From positions 248,001 to 312,000 of the forward strand of contig NZ_CP036268.1 in assembly GCF_007744515.1 (NCBI RefSeq): a DNA stretch of 64,000 nt, written 5' to 3'. Position 1 is the stretch's first letter. Every line of letters starts with the position of its first letter. Position numbers and translations under genes: made by a program. Under the pieces are notes generated by a model. The model had not been told where the DNA came from and made no database searches. It worked only from the letters and a program-made list of their open reading frames with translations. Shown in pieces: positions 8,429-17,764 of this stretch. This DNA is from Stratiformator vulcanicus (GTDB taxonomy: Bacteria; Planctomycetota; Planctomycetia; Planctomycetales; Planctomycetaceae).

Positions 8429-9154
8429 CTATGGGGTATTAAGCTTTGAGAGCAGGATCTCTCGTCGCTGCTGATACCGTTTCTCAGCCGTCCGAAAGTG
8501 ATCCGACTCGTTCCATGCCGCGGAGGCCTGTTGCAGCCAGGTCGCCAGAGCGATCGCCAGCAGCACCGAAATTGCAATCGCGACAACTCCGAACCCTGAG
8601 AACAGATAGAACCCGATTCCGATCGCCAGCGCACTGAAGAAGGCCCAGATACCCCAGATCGCAAGAATCGATCGGCCGCCCAAGCTGCTGTCAGAGACGT
8701 CAAGACCGCCGAGCGATTGCATTTCGACATCCCAATCGTTGTCGAGTGCGATCAGGGCTTCCCTCCAAATTTCCTTGTCGACCCGCGGCGCGAAGGCGGG
8801 TTGCTGCGGATCGGGGACTTGCGAAACGACCGACGCGGGTGGCTGGATGTCGGCTGTCGCCACCGGGCCCCCCGCATGGAATCGGGAGGCCACCGGATTT
8901 GAAGCCTGATCGGTATGCGTATCGACTGGAGCCGCTTCCCCCGCTGGCGATTCCCGCCCTGCACCGTTGATCATGGCTGAGGCCGGATTTCCGCGTCCGG
9001 CTCCCGACTCGTCGACCGACTCCGCGATCGTCACATCCGCTTCTCGCCGCACTCTCAAATGAGCGCCGCAGCTATTGCAGCGCAGAAACTTCGCGACGAC
9101 CGGGACACGCAGCGACTGGCCGCATTCGTTGCAAGGTAGCGTGATCGATTCCAT
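8429..9154 (-). CDS. Zinc-ribbon membrane protein, paralogue 1
   Basis: This is a 241-residue protein. The N-terminus has a zinc ribbon ('CNECGQSLRVPV', then 'CNSCGAHLRV': two CxxC pairs). A long Gly/Ala/Pro-rich linker covers ~45-150, and two adjacent transmembrane helices lie at ~165-210. The C-terminus is basic and probably helical, containing 'AEKRYQQRREILL'. The neighbouring gene at 9268-9837 encodes the same architecture with a different linker, so the two are tandem paralogues. I do not recognise a named family. The hairpin of membrane helices with two cytosolic ends suggests a scaffold or sensor. Confidence 0.7.
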   Translation of the reverse strand: MESITLPCNECGQSLRVPVVAKFLRCNSCGAHLRVRREADVTIAESVDESGAGRGNPASAMINGAGRESPAGEAAPVDTHTDQASNPVASRFHAGGPVATADIQPPASVVSQVPDPQQPAFAPRVDKEIWREALIALDNDWDVEMQSLGGLDVSDSSLGGRSILAIWGIWAFFSALAIGIGFYLFSGFGVVAIAISVLLAIALATWLQQASAAWNESDHFRTAEKRYQQRREILLSKLNTP

Positions 9155-9267
9155 GGCAACACTCCGGTGCGAGGCTCATCCAGAAGCGCTTCGTTTAATT
9201 GAGCGAGCGTGCCGAAGTGGCGCGCCCGCGTTTGCGTGACCTCCGGTGTCGCCCGACTCCCTCCAGC

Positions 9268-9837
9268 CTACTGTGTCACAAGCTCTCGTCGCCTCTGTTT
9301 GTAACGATTCTCCGCTTTTTCATATTCCTCCGCTTTTCGATAGGCGTGTATCGAAATCACAATCCCGCCGATCGTGAACGCGACGCCGAACAGCGGAAAG
9401 ATCAGCGGGATGATGCTCAACAACCCCAAACCCGCCCCGCTACCGACGGCCGCCATTCCCCCCGTAATGGCCAATGCCATCACCGTCCAGAAGATGCCGA
9501 AACAGGTGACGAACACGCCCCCGACCACCGACATGCCTTTGGTCGGGACTTGCCGATGCCCATTTTTTCCCGTGATCATGAAATTCTCGCGCTCCATCTG
9601 CCACTCGCGGTCGAGCTGCTCGACGGAGCTGAGCTGTCCAAACTCGTCGAGCCGCTGTTCGATCCGCTCCGTTCGACTTTCCAATCGTTCCAGCAGTTCA
9701 GTGTAAGTGGCCGATTCGGTGCGGCGGATGGCGAGCTTGGACCCGCAGTGGGCACAGGTGGCGTAGTTCGACGCCGGGCCGACGTCGAGAGTCGCCCCGC
9801 AATTGTCGCAGGCGATCGGAATCGTTTCGAGGCTCAT
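9268..9837 (-). CDS. Zinc-ribbon membrane protein, paralogue 2
   Basis: This is a 189-residue protein. It has an N-terminal zinc ribbon ('CDNCGATLDV', 'CAHCGSKLAI'), then a helical region of ~50-90 with heptad-like spacing ('ELLERLESRTERIEQRLDEF'). Two long Gly-rich transmembrane helices occupy ~105-165, and the C-terminal tail contains 'AENRYKQRRRELV'. That tail and the ribbon match the upstream-strand neighbour at 8429-9154, indicating duplication. The gap between the two genes is about 110 bases on the same strand, so they may form an operon with the rhodanese gene upstream. No known function is recognised. Confidence 0.7.
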   Translation of the reverse strand: MSLETIPIACDNCGATLDVGPASNYATCAHCGSKLAIRRTESATYTELLERLESRTERIEQRLDEFGQLSSVEQLDREWQMERENFMITGKNGHRQVPTKGMSVVGGVFVTCFGIFWTVMALAITGGMAAVGSGAGLGLLSIIPLIFPLFGVAFTIGGIVISIHAYRKAEEYEKAENRYKQRRRELVTQ

Positions 9838-9929
9838 GCTGACCGGTTGCTTGTGTTCGCGTGTAAATGAAGATGAAGTCTTTTCAGTTCACCGAGCTGG
9901 CTTCGCGACCGCTCGGCAACGCGGGGAAC

Positions 9930-10385
9930 CTATTGCTCTTCCGGCTCGAGACCGGCCGGTTCGAATCCCGACTCCACCAGTGCTTTGAACCCGGGCTTGA
10001 GCGGTCGGACCTCATACCCGAGCCGGCGGAGCGGCTCCGCGGCGATGACGCATCGCCCGCCCGAGCGGCAGTGCGTGTAGAGAACTTTTTTCTCAGAGAG
10101 TTTTTCTCGCAGGGCGTCGCGGTATTGTTCGTCGCCAACGCGTTTGGCCAGTTCGCTCAGCGGTACGAAGATGGCGTGTTCGAGGTGGCCCGACTCCCAC
10201 TCCGATTTCTCTCGCACATCGACCAAGAGGGCGTCCCCGGCTCGGATCTTTTCACGAATTCGATCAAGCGATTCGTCGGTGTGCTGCCCCGACGCGGCCG
10301 AGGGCACCGCCAAGGCGGTGCAGACGGCAACCGTCGAACCCGCCATCAGCGGGATGTTGGGGACGATTCGCAACCAACCAAACAT
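9930..10385 (-). CDS. Exported rhodanese-like protein
   Basis: This is a 151-residue protein with an N-terminal signal peptide or anchor (to ~'AASGQ', residue 33). A single rhodanese domain follows: 'GDALLVDVREKSEWESGHLE' and the active-site loop 'HCRSGGRC', whose first cysteine is the persulfide-forming residue. It is probably a periplasmic sulfurtransferase or thiol-handling protein. It is the first gene of a minus-strand series followed by the two zinc-ribbon membrane proteins. Confidence 0.85.
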   Translation of the reverse strand: MFGWLRIVPNIPLMAGSTVAVCTALAVPSAASGQHTDESLDRIREKIRAGDALLVDVREKSEWESGHLEHAIFVPLSELAKRVGDEQYRDALREKLSEKKVLYTHCRSGGRCVIAAEPLRRLGYEVRPLKPGFKALVESGFEPAGLEPEEQ

Positions 10386-10534
10386 GTGATCTCCTCGGTT
10401 CGCAACGGCGGATTGATCTCTGTGGATTGATCTCGAACGGACTGTGACCGAGTTTAGCGTCTCACGACGCGACCGTTAACCAGCAAGTATTGACGGGCGA
10501 GTATCATGCAACCCGATCCGCGAAGGATATCGGT

Positions 10535-11215
10535 ATGAAACTGGTAGTGATCACCGGAGCGACCCGCGGCCTCGGTGCCGCGATGGTTAAGGAATTCCAA
10601 AGCCGTGGATGGACCGTCGCCGGTTGCGGGCGATCCGAACAACACATTCGCGAACTTTCGGATCAATTCGGTTCGCCGCATTATTTCGAGGCGGTCGACG
10701 TCACGGACCGGGACGCGGTGCGAAAGTGGTCTGAGCGAGTGCTGGCTGAGGTCGGTTGTCCGGACCTGCTGATCAACAACGCGGCGATCATCAATTCGCC
10801 GGCCCCGTTTCACGAGATTCCGGCTGACGAGTTCGACCGGGTGATCGACATCAATATCAAAGGTGTGGCGAACGTGGCTCGGGTCTTTCTCCCGGCATTG
10901 ATCGACCGAGGGAGCGGTGTCGTCGTGAATCTCAGTTCGGGCTGGGGTCGATCGGCGGGCGCGGATGTCTCCGCGTATAACGCGTCGAAATTCGCGATCG
11001 AAGGACTGACGAAAGCGATTGCGTTGGAACTTCCCGCCGGGATGGCGGCCGTGCCGCTGTCGCCCGGTGTCGTCGATACCGACATGCTGCGAACGGTCAT
11101 GGATGACACGACGTCGAACTCGTCGCCGGAACATTGGGCGAAAGCCGCGGTCCCCTATTTGATAGGGCTCGGACCAGAGGACTCGGGCCAGTCATTGACC
11201 GTGCCGAACGCTTAG
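10535..11215 (+). CDS. Short-chain dehydrogenase/reductase
   Basis: This is a 226-residue NAD(P)-dependent oxidoreductase. The Rossmann glycine motif 'TGATRGLG' is at the N-terminus, followed by 'NNAAI' (NNAG-type) and the catalytic set 'NLSSGWGRS' (Ser) and 'AYNASKFA' (YxxxK). I place the start at the ATG at 10535, which has AAGGA upstream and begins directly with the first beta strand; an in-frame start at 10490 would add 15 residues without homology to the fold. The substrate is unknown. The next plus-strand gene is metX, 210 bases away. Confidence 0.88.
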   Translation: MKLVVITGATRGLGAAMVKEFQSRGWTVAGCGRSEQHIRELSDQFGSPHYFEAVDVTDRDAVRKWSERVLAEVGCPDLLINNAAIINSPAPFHEIPADEFDRVIDINIKGVANVARVFLPALIDRGSGVVVNLSSGWGRSAGADVSAYNASKFAIEGLTKAIALELPAGMAAVPLSPGVVDTDMLRTVMDDTTSNSSPEHWAKAAVPYLIGLGPEDSGQSLTVPNA

Positions 11216-11333
11216 AGCAGTTTCCTGCTATCTGTCGCGGCTCTCAGACGCACAACGCCTGCGTATTCGCAAGGATCGCCGCCGGAACCCGCGACACTGA
11301 CGGGATATTCGCTTAGCGCCGCGATGATCGGTC

Positions 11334-11366
11334 GTGACGGCTGACCGAGGTCGGTTCGCCCGTCAC
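11334..11366 (+). promoter_or_regulatory. Stem-loop in the metX leader
   Basis: GTGACGG (11334-11340) pairs with CCGTCAC (11360-11366), with a shorter inner helix between them, about 60 bases before the metX start. It does not match any SAM riboswitch that I can recognise. It could be a terminator for the SDR gene or a leader structure. Confidence 0.25.
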
Positions 11367-11425
11367 CGGGATGGCCGGTATGATGCTCTGCCCGAACGCT
11401 CTCACCGTTGCCGCACTGATACTCT

Positions 11426-12679
11426 ATGGCCACCGATCAGACGACCGCCGACATCGAAACGCAGGACGGCCCCCCCGCTGCCCCGGCTTCCGGTGCGGAG
11501 GTCGGACTGGTTGAAACGCGACATATCACACTGTTCGAGAACGAACCGCTCAAGACGGCCTCCGGGGACCGCATCGGACCGATCACCGTCGCCTATGAGA
11601 CGTACGGCGAACTGTCCCCCGAGCGGGACAACGCGGTGTTTCTGTGCCATGCCCTGACCGGTGATGCGCACGCGGCGGGACGCCATTCGCTCGATGAGAA
11701 AAAGGCGGGCTGGTGGCACCGGTTCGTCGGTCCCGGCCGCGGAATCGACACCGATCAGTATTACGTCATCTGCGCGAATGTCTTCGGAGGCTGTCAGGGC
11801 ACGACCGGACCGGGCAGCATCAACCCCGCGACCGACGAGCCTTGGGGATTGAGCTTCCCGTTCTTGACCATCGGCGACATGGTGACGGTTCACGCCGAGC
11901 TGGTGCGATCGCTCGGCGTCGACAAGCTGCTCTCAATCGTCGGGGGCAGTCTGGGCGGAATGCAGTTACTCGAATGGGCGGCTCGCTATCCCGATATGCT
12001 CGAATCGGGCGTCGTGCTCGCCTCGGCTGCCAAACTCGCGGCGCAGGGGATCGCGTTTAACACCGTCGGTCGAAGGGCGATCCTCGCCGACCCGAAATTC
12101 AACAGCGGTAATTATTACGGCGGGGAGAAGCCGCAGTACGGCCTCGCCCTCGCCCGGATGATCGCCCACATCACCTACCTCTCGGAGTCGTCGATCGAGC
12201 AGAAGTTCGGTCGACGTCTGCAGCACAGCGATCATTTCGCCTATGACCTGACGAAGGAGACCGAGTTCCAGGTCGAAAGCTACCTGCACTATCAGGGGAA
12301 GCGGTTCGTCGAGCGATTCGACGCCAACAGCTACCTCTACCTGACGCGGGCGATGGACTACTTCGATCTCGCCCACGACTACGGCTCACTGACCGACGCG
12401 TTTCGAAAAACGTCGGCCCGCTTTCTCGTCGCGTCCTTCACGACCGACTGGCTCTTCCCGACGTCGCAGAGCCGCGACCTCGTGCGGGCATTGCTCAAAG
12501 CCGGTCGGGACGTCACGTTCCTCGAATTCGACAGCCCCTACGGCCACGACGCGTTCCTGATCCCGAAGGAACTTCCGAAATTGGCATCGACCGTCGGTCC
12601 GTTCCTGGAACGCACGCTGTCGAGCGTGCGGAAAACGTCGGGGCGTCAAGGTCAGGCACCGGTTGCAAATTCGATTTGA
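11426..12679 (+). CDS. metX: Homoserine O-acetyltransferase (or O-succinyltransferase of the MetX fold)
   Basis: This 417-residue alpha/beta-hydrolase-fold enzyme activates L-homoserine by acylation for methionine synthesis. Family landmarks are 'ITVAYETYGELSPERDN', 'LCHALTGDAHAAG', 'GCQGTTGPGSINPAT', the nucleophile elbow 'GGSLGGMQLLEWA', and the C-terminal 'DSPYGHDAFLI' carrying the catalytic histidine. The N-terminal ~35 residues are a low-complexity extension. MetX-fold enzymes can use acetyl- or succinyl-CoA, and acyl specificity cannot be fixed by eye. It is transcribed convergently with the NYN-domain gene. Confidence 0.93.
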   Translation: MATDQTTADIETQDGPPAAPASGAEVGLVETRHITLFENEPLKTASGDRIGPITVAYETYGELSPERDNAVFLCHALTGDAHAAGRHSLDEKKAGWWHRFVGPGRGIDTDQYYVICANVFGGCQGTTGPGSINPATDEPWGLSFPFLTIGDMVTVHAELVRSLGVDKLLSIVGGSLGGMQLLEWAARYPDMLESGVVLASAAKLAAQGIAFNTVGRRAILADPKFNSGNYYGGEKPQYGLALARMIAHITYLSESSIEQKFGRRLQHSDHFAYDLTKETEFQVESYLHYQGKRFVERFDANSYLYLTRAMDYFDLAHDYGSLTDAFRKTSARFLVASFTTDWLFPTSQSRDLVRALLKAGRDVTFLEFDSPYGHDAFLIPKELPKLASTVGPFLERTLSSVRKTSGRQGQAPVANSI

Positions 12680-12724
12680 AGCCGTAGCGATGCACGGAAT
12701 TGTCTGCGCTTAAAAAGGATCCGA

Positions 12725-13441
12725 TCAATTTTCGGATCGATCCGTTGTGCCGTTCTCCTGAATCTCCGTTTTATCCTCAGGAGCCGATTGTCGAGGATTT
12801 GGGCAAACCGACTGTAACCCGTCGATGTGTTCGTTGAGGTCGGGCCGGATGGGAGCAAACATCGGGTCGAGAATAAAATCAATCCCCTCTCGACGCGCCA
12901 TTTTCGCTGCCGGCACGAAATCGCTGTCACCCGCGATGAGGATGATCTGGTCGACCTGTTGTTTCAGCGAAAGTGAAGCGATATCCAAACCGATTCGCAT
13001 GTCGACGCCCTTTTGACGCACGTCGAAGCAGAAGTCATCGTCCGTGAGCTCTTCGAACTTTCGCTCTTTCTTCAGGAGGCTTTTGAGAGCACCTTTGCGG
13101 AGAATCCAGCTTCCATGCTTCTCGTCGATGAACCCTCGGCGCAGAGCGACCTTCCGCAGCTTGAGGAGTTCGCGATGAAGATCAGTCCGAAATCGAAACA
13201 CGTCGGTCTTGGAAAAATCGAGCGACCGACCCGATATCGGATGATGCACTTTTTTCGCTAGTGGCGGACAGTCGTAGAAGAAAATTCGATAGAGCCGGCC
13301 CGGTTTGCGTTGCTGGCGTCGCAGGTGGCCAGTCGCGTGCTCTCGAACAAAATGAGCTGCCTCCTGGGCAGTCACCCCGCCATAAACCTTTCGAACTCGA
13401 CGTAAGAAAAACTCGCCGTCGATCAGCAAAGCCGTTTTCAT
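12725..13441 (-). CDS. NYN-domain (PIN-like) putative ribonuclease
   Basis: This is a 238-residue soluble protein with a PIN-like nuclease core. The acidic metal-binding residues are in 'KTALLIDGEFF' (N-terminal), 'QKGVDMRIGLDIASLS' and 'LIAGDSDFVPAAKMA', the usual NYN pattern related to LabA and MARF1 domains. Residues ~200-238 are a polar tail. The predicted role is RNA cleavage or processing. The gene starts inside an inverted repeat in its own leader (13448-13506). Confidence 0.83.
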   Translation of the reverse strand: MKTALLIDGEFFLRRVRKVYGGVTAQEAAHFVREHATGHLRRQQRKPGRLYRIFFYDCPPLAKKVHHPISGRSLDFSKTDVFRFRTDLHRELLKLRKVALRRGFIDEKHGSWILRKGALKSLLKKERKFEELTDDDFCFDVRQKGVDMRIGLDIASLSLKQQVDQIILIAGDSDFVPAAKMARREGIDFILDPMFAPIRPDLNEHIDGLQSVCPNPRQSAPEDKTEIQENGTTDRSEN

Positions 13442-14015
13442 AAAAAGAATGCCCTTGGGATCGGCGAATCCTTGATCTTGGAGACTCGCGTACGGCCAAG
13501 GGCGTTATGTCTGACTAAATCATCGGTTTCAAGACTCAGAGTGTCAAGCACGATCGCTTGCTCGCCGGAAAACGAGAGAGGTTGTTTGCGAGGTTTGCGA
13601 ATTGGCAACGCCTTAGCCGATGAACAAGCTTGGCAAGACCCTAAAAGTTGTGACGCGGTGCATGTAGAACATCGTAGAACATCCTTGAGAAGTATCTGAT
13701 CTCGCGGATCGGACGTCATTGCAAGACCGAGACAATCCGAATGAGCTTCGGTTCAATCAAGATCGTCTTTGTCCGGAAGTCGACGCCGTCGCACGAACCA
13801 ATAGATCAACGAACTTCATGCGTCATCTTGCCGCATGAAATACCCTTTGATTCCCGGTCGGTCGACGTGAGAATTCTTGACGTGCTGTCAGTCGCCCCGC
13901 GCCCTCCGCAAAGCGGTCCCGGTTCGGTCGGCGTTCAGTTGGAAGCACGCAACACCAAAGCTAACCTGTGCGCGGGAAGTCTGCTCCGCTTGCACTCGGG
14001 ATATAGACGGCTGTC
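13442..14015. other. Divergent intergenic region upstream of nqrA
   Basis: This is a ~570-base gene-free stretch between the NYN gene (minus) and nqrA (plus), with visibly lower GC than the flanking genes. It contains the inverted repeat at 13448-13506. A 93-codon minus-strand frame (13438-13719) is open but has no recognisable features. The nqr promoter should lie in the right half; I could not identify -35/-10 boxes with confidence. Confidence 0.5.
13448..13506 (-). promoter_or_regulatory. Inverted repeat in the NYN gene leader
   Basis: AATGCCCTTGG (13448-13458) and CCAAGGGCGTT (13496-13506) can pair over 11 positions with one G-U, enclosing 37 bases, just upstream of the NYN start codon at 13441. 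It could be an mRNA structure sequestering the ribosome site or a nuclease autoregulation target. Confidence 0.35.
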
Positions 14016-15362
14016 ATGGTGAAGATTTCCAAGGGATTGAACCTGCCGCTGCTCGGCGCACCCGATCAGTCGCGGATCGAACAGAAGACCTGCAAGACGG
14101 CCGCGATCGTCGGTGGCGACTACGTCGGTATGAAGCCGACAATGGCCGTCGCTGAAGGCGATGCCGTTAAGCGTGGCCAGCTCCTGTTCGATGATAAGAA
14201 GACCGAGGGGGTTCGATATACCTCGCCCGCCTGCGGTAAGGTCATCGCCGTCAATCGGGGGGCGAAGCGGGCCTTTCAGTCGGTCATCATCGAGATCGAC
14301 GGCGAAGAGCAGGTTAAGTATCAGTCATACGCCGATTCGGATCTGACCACGCTCGGCCGTGAGACGGTCCGCGATGCCCTGCTCGAATGCGGGCTCTGGC
14401 CGGCCCTTCGCAGTCGACCCTTCAGCAAAGTGGCCGATCCGGCGGTCGTGCCGCATTCGATCTTCGTGACGGCGATCGACACCAATCCGCTCGCAGCCGA
14501 TCCCGTTCCGCTGATTAAAGAGCGACCGGACGAATTTCGCTACGGCTTGCAGGTCCTGCGTCATCTGACCGACGGCCCGGTCTACCTCTGCAACCGGCCC
14601 GGCTCTGAACTGCCGGGGCGTGATTTTGATTTCGTCCGCGTCGGCGAGTTCGATGGGCCGCACCCGGCGGGGTTGGTTGGCACGCACATTCACTTTCTCG
14701 ATCCGGTCAGCGAAAAGAAAAAGGTCTGGTACCTGAACTACTCGGACGTGCTCGATATCGGGCGATTCTTCGCCACCGGTGAATTGCCGGCCGAGCGAAT
14801 CGTCGCCTTCGGGGGGCCGGTGGTGAAAGAGCCTCGGCTGCTGAGGGTGCCCGTCGGAGCTAATTTGGCGGAGATCACCGAAGGGGAATTGAGCAGCAGC
14901 GACGACGTTCGGCTGCTCTCCGGTTCGGTCTTCAACGGTCGGAAGTATCGCGAAGAGGACGGCTTCCTCGGTCGATATCACGTGCAGGTTTCGGCGCTCG
15001 AAGAGGGGCATCACAGAGAGTTCCTCGGCTGGCAGGGTCCGGGGTTCGAACAGTTCTCGATCCGCCGGATATTCGCATCCTCTGCCGTGCCCGAAAAGAA
15101 ATACGCCATGACGACCTCAACCCACGGCAGCCCGCGGGCGATGGTGCCGATCGGGATGTACGAAGACGTCATGCCGCTCGATATTGAGGCCACTTTCTTT
15201 CTGCGGGCACTGATCACCGGCGATACGGAGCAGGCCCAATTGCTCGGTGCGTTGGAGTTGGACGAAGAAGACGTCGCGCTTTGCACGTTCGTCGATCCCG
15301 GCAAAACGGAGTACGGCCCGCTACTTCGTGACCAATTGACGCAGATCGAGCGCGAAGGCTGA
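14016..15362 (+). CDS. nqrA: Na+-translocating NADH:quinone reductase subunit A
   Basis: This 448-residue subunit is the peripheral cytoplasmic part of Na+-NQR, which couples NADH oxidation and ubiquinone reduction to Na+ export. The N-terminus '[16 protein letters not shown]' and the following biotinyl-lipoyl-like segment ('[20 protein letters not shown]') are characteristic, as are '[13 protein letters not shown]' and the C-terminal '[18 protein letters not shown]'. Length is normal. It is the first gene of the nqrABCDEF operon, 76 bases before nqrB. Confidence 0.95.
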   Translation: MVKISKGLNLPLLGAPDQSRIEQKTCKTAAIVGGDYVGMKPTMAVAEGDAVKRGQLLFDDKKTEGVRYTSPACGKVIAVNRGAKRAFQSVIIEIDGEEQVKYQSYADSDLTTLGRETVRDALLECGLWPALRSRPFSKVADPAVVPHSIFVTAIDTNPLAADPVPLIKERPDEFRYGLQVLRHLTDGPVYLCNRPGSELPGRDFDFVRVGEFDGPHPAGLVGTHIHFLDPVSEKKKVWYLNYSDVLDIGRFFATGELPAERIVAFGGPVVKEPRLLRVPVGANLAEITEGELSSSDDVRLLSGSVFNGRKYREEDGFLGRYHVQVSALEEGHHREFLGWQGPGFEQFSIRRIFASSAVPEKKYAMTTSTHGSPRAMVPIGMYEDVMPLDIEATFFLRALITGDTEQAQLLGALELDEEDVALCTFVDPGKTEYGPLLRDQLTQIEREG

Positions 15363-15438
15363 TCTTCCGCCCGCCCAAGCCAATAATTTCTGCCCTTAGA
15401 CTCACCAGCCTCAGGCGATTCCGAGAGACGAATCACTG

Positions 15439-16800
15439 ATGAAACCATTGCGAAAGGCTCTCGACTCTGTCGAACCCCTGTTCAAAAAGGGGGGCAAGCT
15501 CGAGATGTTGTATCCCCTGTACGAAGCCGGGGACACATTCCTGTATACCCCGGGCGAAGTGACCTCGACCGGCAGCCACGTCCGCGACGGCATTGACCTG
15601 AAACGGATGATGTCGTTGGTGATCGTGGCGCTGATGCCTGCGATCCTGTTCGGCCTGTGGAACACCGGCTATCAAGCCAATATTGCCCTGCAGCACGACG
15701 CCCCGGCGTTTCAGGCAGCCGCGCCCGAAGGGACGACCATCACGTATGAGGAGACCGAAGGCGGGCTCTACAACGTGTCGTCGGTTACCGGGTCCGATTG
15801 GCACTACTGGATTATCGAACTGCTCGGCATCGGTTACTCGCCAGATAACCCGCTGGCCTGCATTATTCAGGGGGCCGTCTGGTTCCTTCCGATCTATATC
15901 ATCACGCTGATTGCCGGGGGCACGTGCGAGGCGATCTTCGCCGTACTTCGCGGGCACGAAATCAACGAAGGCTTTCTCGTCACGAGCATGCTCTATCCGC
16001 TGACGCTGCCGGCGACGATTCCGCTCTGGCAGGTCGCGTTAGGCATCATATTTGGGGTGGTGATCGGCAAGGAAATCTTCGGGGGAACCGGAAAGAACTT
16101 CCTCAACATTGCCCTGACGAGCCGAGCGTTCCTGTATTTCGCTTATCCGGGCGAAGTCATCGGCGACAAGGTTTGGAACGCCGCCAGCCAAATCGTCCGA
16201 CAGCCGGATGGGACCTTCGCCACGGTCGATGGCTGGTCTTCCGCCACGATGCTGACCTGGCTCGGGGCGAACGGCGGGTCGACCCTCACCGATTATCAGA
16301 ATTGGTACTCCGGCATGGGAGCCGGGTCGTTTGACTGGTTCTCATCCTTTATTGGCACGATCCCCGGCTGCATCGGTTCGACCAGTGCCCTCGCCTGTCT
16401 GATCGGGGCGGCGATTTTGATCGGTGTCGGAATCGGTTCCTGGCGAATCATGCTCGGCTGCGTGATCGGTCTCGTCGCGACGACGTTGCCGCTCTGGCTG
16501 ATCGGCAGCGAGACGAACGCGATGTTCCAAATACCGCCGTGGTATCACTTGGTGATCGGTGGCTTCGCCTTCGGTGCGGTTTATATGGCGACCGATCCGG
16601 TCTCGGCCTCGATGACCAATACCGGTCGCTGGTGGTACGGTATTTTGATCGGGTTCATGACGGCTCTGATCCGTGTGATCAATCCGGCCTATCCCGAGGG
16701 GATTATGCTGGCCATTCTGTTCGGTAACGTCTTCGCCCCGCTCATCGACTACTTCGTCGTGCAGGCCAACATTCAGAGGAGGCTGGCCCGTGTCGCGTAA
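15439..16800 (+). CDS. nqrB: Na+-translocating NADH:quinone reductase subunit B
   Basis: This is a 453-residue polytopic membrane subunit. The covalent FMN attachment threonine is expected in '[11 protein letters not shown]' at about T270, in the position of the family's S(G)AT motif; riboflavin also binds this subunit in characterised enzymes. Other landmarks are '[20 protein letters not shown]'-type helices and '[19 protein letters not shown]'. It is longer than typical NqrB (around 410-415), owing to an extra segment of roughly 40 residues near 85-130 ('[19 protein letters not shown]') between the first helices. It overlaps nqrC by 11 bases, implying translational coupling. Confidence 0.94.
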   Translation: MKPLRKALDSVEPLFKKGGKLEMLYPLYEAGDTFLYTPGEVTSTGSHVRDGIDLKRMMSLVIVALMPAILFGLWNTGYQANIALQHDAPAFQAAAPEGTTITYEETEGGLYNVSSVTGSDWHYWIIELLGIGYSPDNPLACIIQGAVWFLPIYIITLIAGGTCEAIFAVLRGHEINEGFLVTSMLYPLTLPATIPLWQVALGIIFGVVIGKEIFGGTGKNFLNIALTSRAFLYFAYPGEVIGDKVWNAASQIVRQPDGTFATVDGWSSATMLTWLGANGGSTLTDYQNWYSGMGAGSFDWFSSFIGTIPGCIGSTSALACLIGAAILIGVGIGSWRIMLGCVIGLVATTLPLWLIGSETNAMFQIPPWYHLVIGGFAFGAVYMATDPVSASMTNTGRWWYGILIGFMTALIRVINPAYPEGIMLAILFGNVFAPLIDYFVVQANIQRRLARVA

Positions 16801-17662
16801 CTCCGTCGGTAATGTGTTCCGGGTATCCGCACTGCTGTGCTTGGTTTGCTCGCTTGTCGTTTCGACCGCCGCGGTCGGCCTCAAGAGCTTCCAAGAGGCA
16901 AACAAGCTGCGCGAAAAACAGAAGAACGTTCTGTTGGCAGCCGGGTTGGTCGAGTCGGATGTCGCCAATGAGACGATCACCGAGGTCTACAAGGCGCGTG
17001 TCCGGCCCGAGATCATTGATCTCGAAACCGGTAAGCCGGTTGAAGAGGGCGAAACCGTCGAAAGCGATGGCGAAGAAATCACCGTCCCCGCTGAGTACGA
17101 CCAGCGGGCCGCGGAGCGCAGCGAAGATCTGACGGTCGCCGTCGACGAATCTGCCCGACGCGAGTTCGGATATCCGATCCCGCGCGAAGTGCGTTTTGCC
17201 GAAATCTATCTGATCAAGGCCGAAGGGGAAGACGAGTCGATCGAGCAGATCGTGCTTCCGATCCGCGGAAAAGGCCTGTGGTCGACGATGTACGGCTTTC
17301 TGGCACTGAAGTTCGATCCCTCGAAGTCGGACCCCTCGGAGCGGTATGTGATCAACGGAATCACCTACTACGAGCAGGGCGAGACGCCGGGCCTGGGTGG
17401 CGAAGTCGAAAACGAGAAATGGAAAAAGCAATGGGACGGCAAAGTCGCTTACAATAGCGATTGGGACCCGCAGATTTCCGTCGATAAAGGTGGCTCAGGC
17501 GAGTCGCATATCGATGCCCTCGCGGGGGCCACGATTACATCCAACGGCGTGCAGTCGATGGTCAATTTCTGGCTGAGCAAATACGGATTTCGCAATTACC
17601 TTGAGTCGCTCGATCCTGATCAGAAGTCGCAGACCGCGAGTCTGCCCGTTGAGCGGAACTAA
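16790..17662 (+). CDS. nqrC: Na+-translocating NADH:quinone reductase subunit C
   Basis: This is a 290-residue subunit with one N-terminal membrane helix (~10-30) and a periplasmic FMN-binding domain. The covalent FMN threonine is in '[14 protein letters not shown]' at about T248. The GTG start lies inside the 3' end of nqrB. Residues ~45-120 include an acidic stretch ('[20 protein letters not shown]') that looks lineage-specific. The stop codon falls in the first unit of an 18-bp tandem repeat, so the C-terminal VERN plus stop is duplicated downstream. Confidence 0.94.
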   Translation: MSRNSVGNVFRVSALLCLVCSLVVSTAAVGLKSFQEANKLREKQKNVLLAAGLVESDVANETITEVYKARVRPEIIDLETGKPVEEGETVESDGEEITVPAEYDQRAAERSEDLTVAVDESARREFGYPIPREVRFAEIYLIKAEGEDESIEQIVLPIRGKGLWSTMYGFLALKFDPSKSDPSERYVINGITYYEQGETPGLGGEVENEKWKKQWDGKVAYNSDWDPQISVDKGGSGESHIDALAGATITSNGVQSMVNFWLSKYGFRNYLESLDPDQKSQTASLPVERN

Positions 17663-17698
17663 TCTGTTGAGCGGAACTAATCTGTTGAGCGGAACTGA
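17648..17698 (+). repeat. 18-bp tandem repeat spanning the nqrC stop codon
   Basis: GTTGAGCGGAACTAATCT occurs at 17648-17665 and 17666-17683, and a third, 3'-diverged unit occupies 17684-17698. The period is six codons, so each unit places a stop (TAA, TAA, TGA) in the nqrC frame. Confidence 0.9.
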
Positions 17699-17764
17699 GA
17701 CGCTATTCCACTTTGCGTGTCGGAAGACTCCGACGCGGATTGAACCCGAACCGGCAAAGAGACA

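Noticed and set aside
9957-9985. A GGTTCGAATCCC stretch resembling a tRNA T-loop
   Set aside because: It lies inside the rhodanese coding sequence, the T-stem arms do not pair, and no acceptor or anticodon stem is found.
11216-11425. Possible SAM riboswitch before metX
   Set aside because: One stem-loop is present but no kink-turn or pseudoknot consistent with known SAM riboswitch classes could be drawn.
13438-13719. 93-codon minus-strand frame before the NYN gene
   Set aside because: It overlaps the NYN start codon and leader inverted repeat, has no ribosome site, and its two-Cys text does not form a convincing domain.
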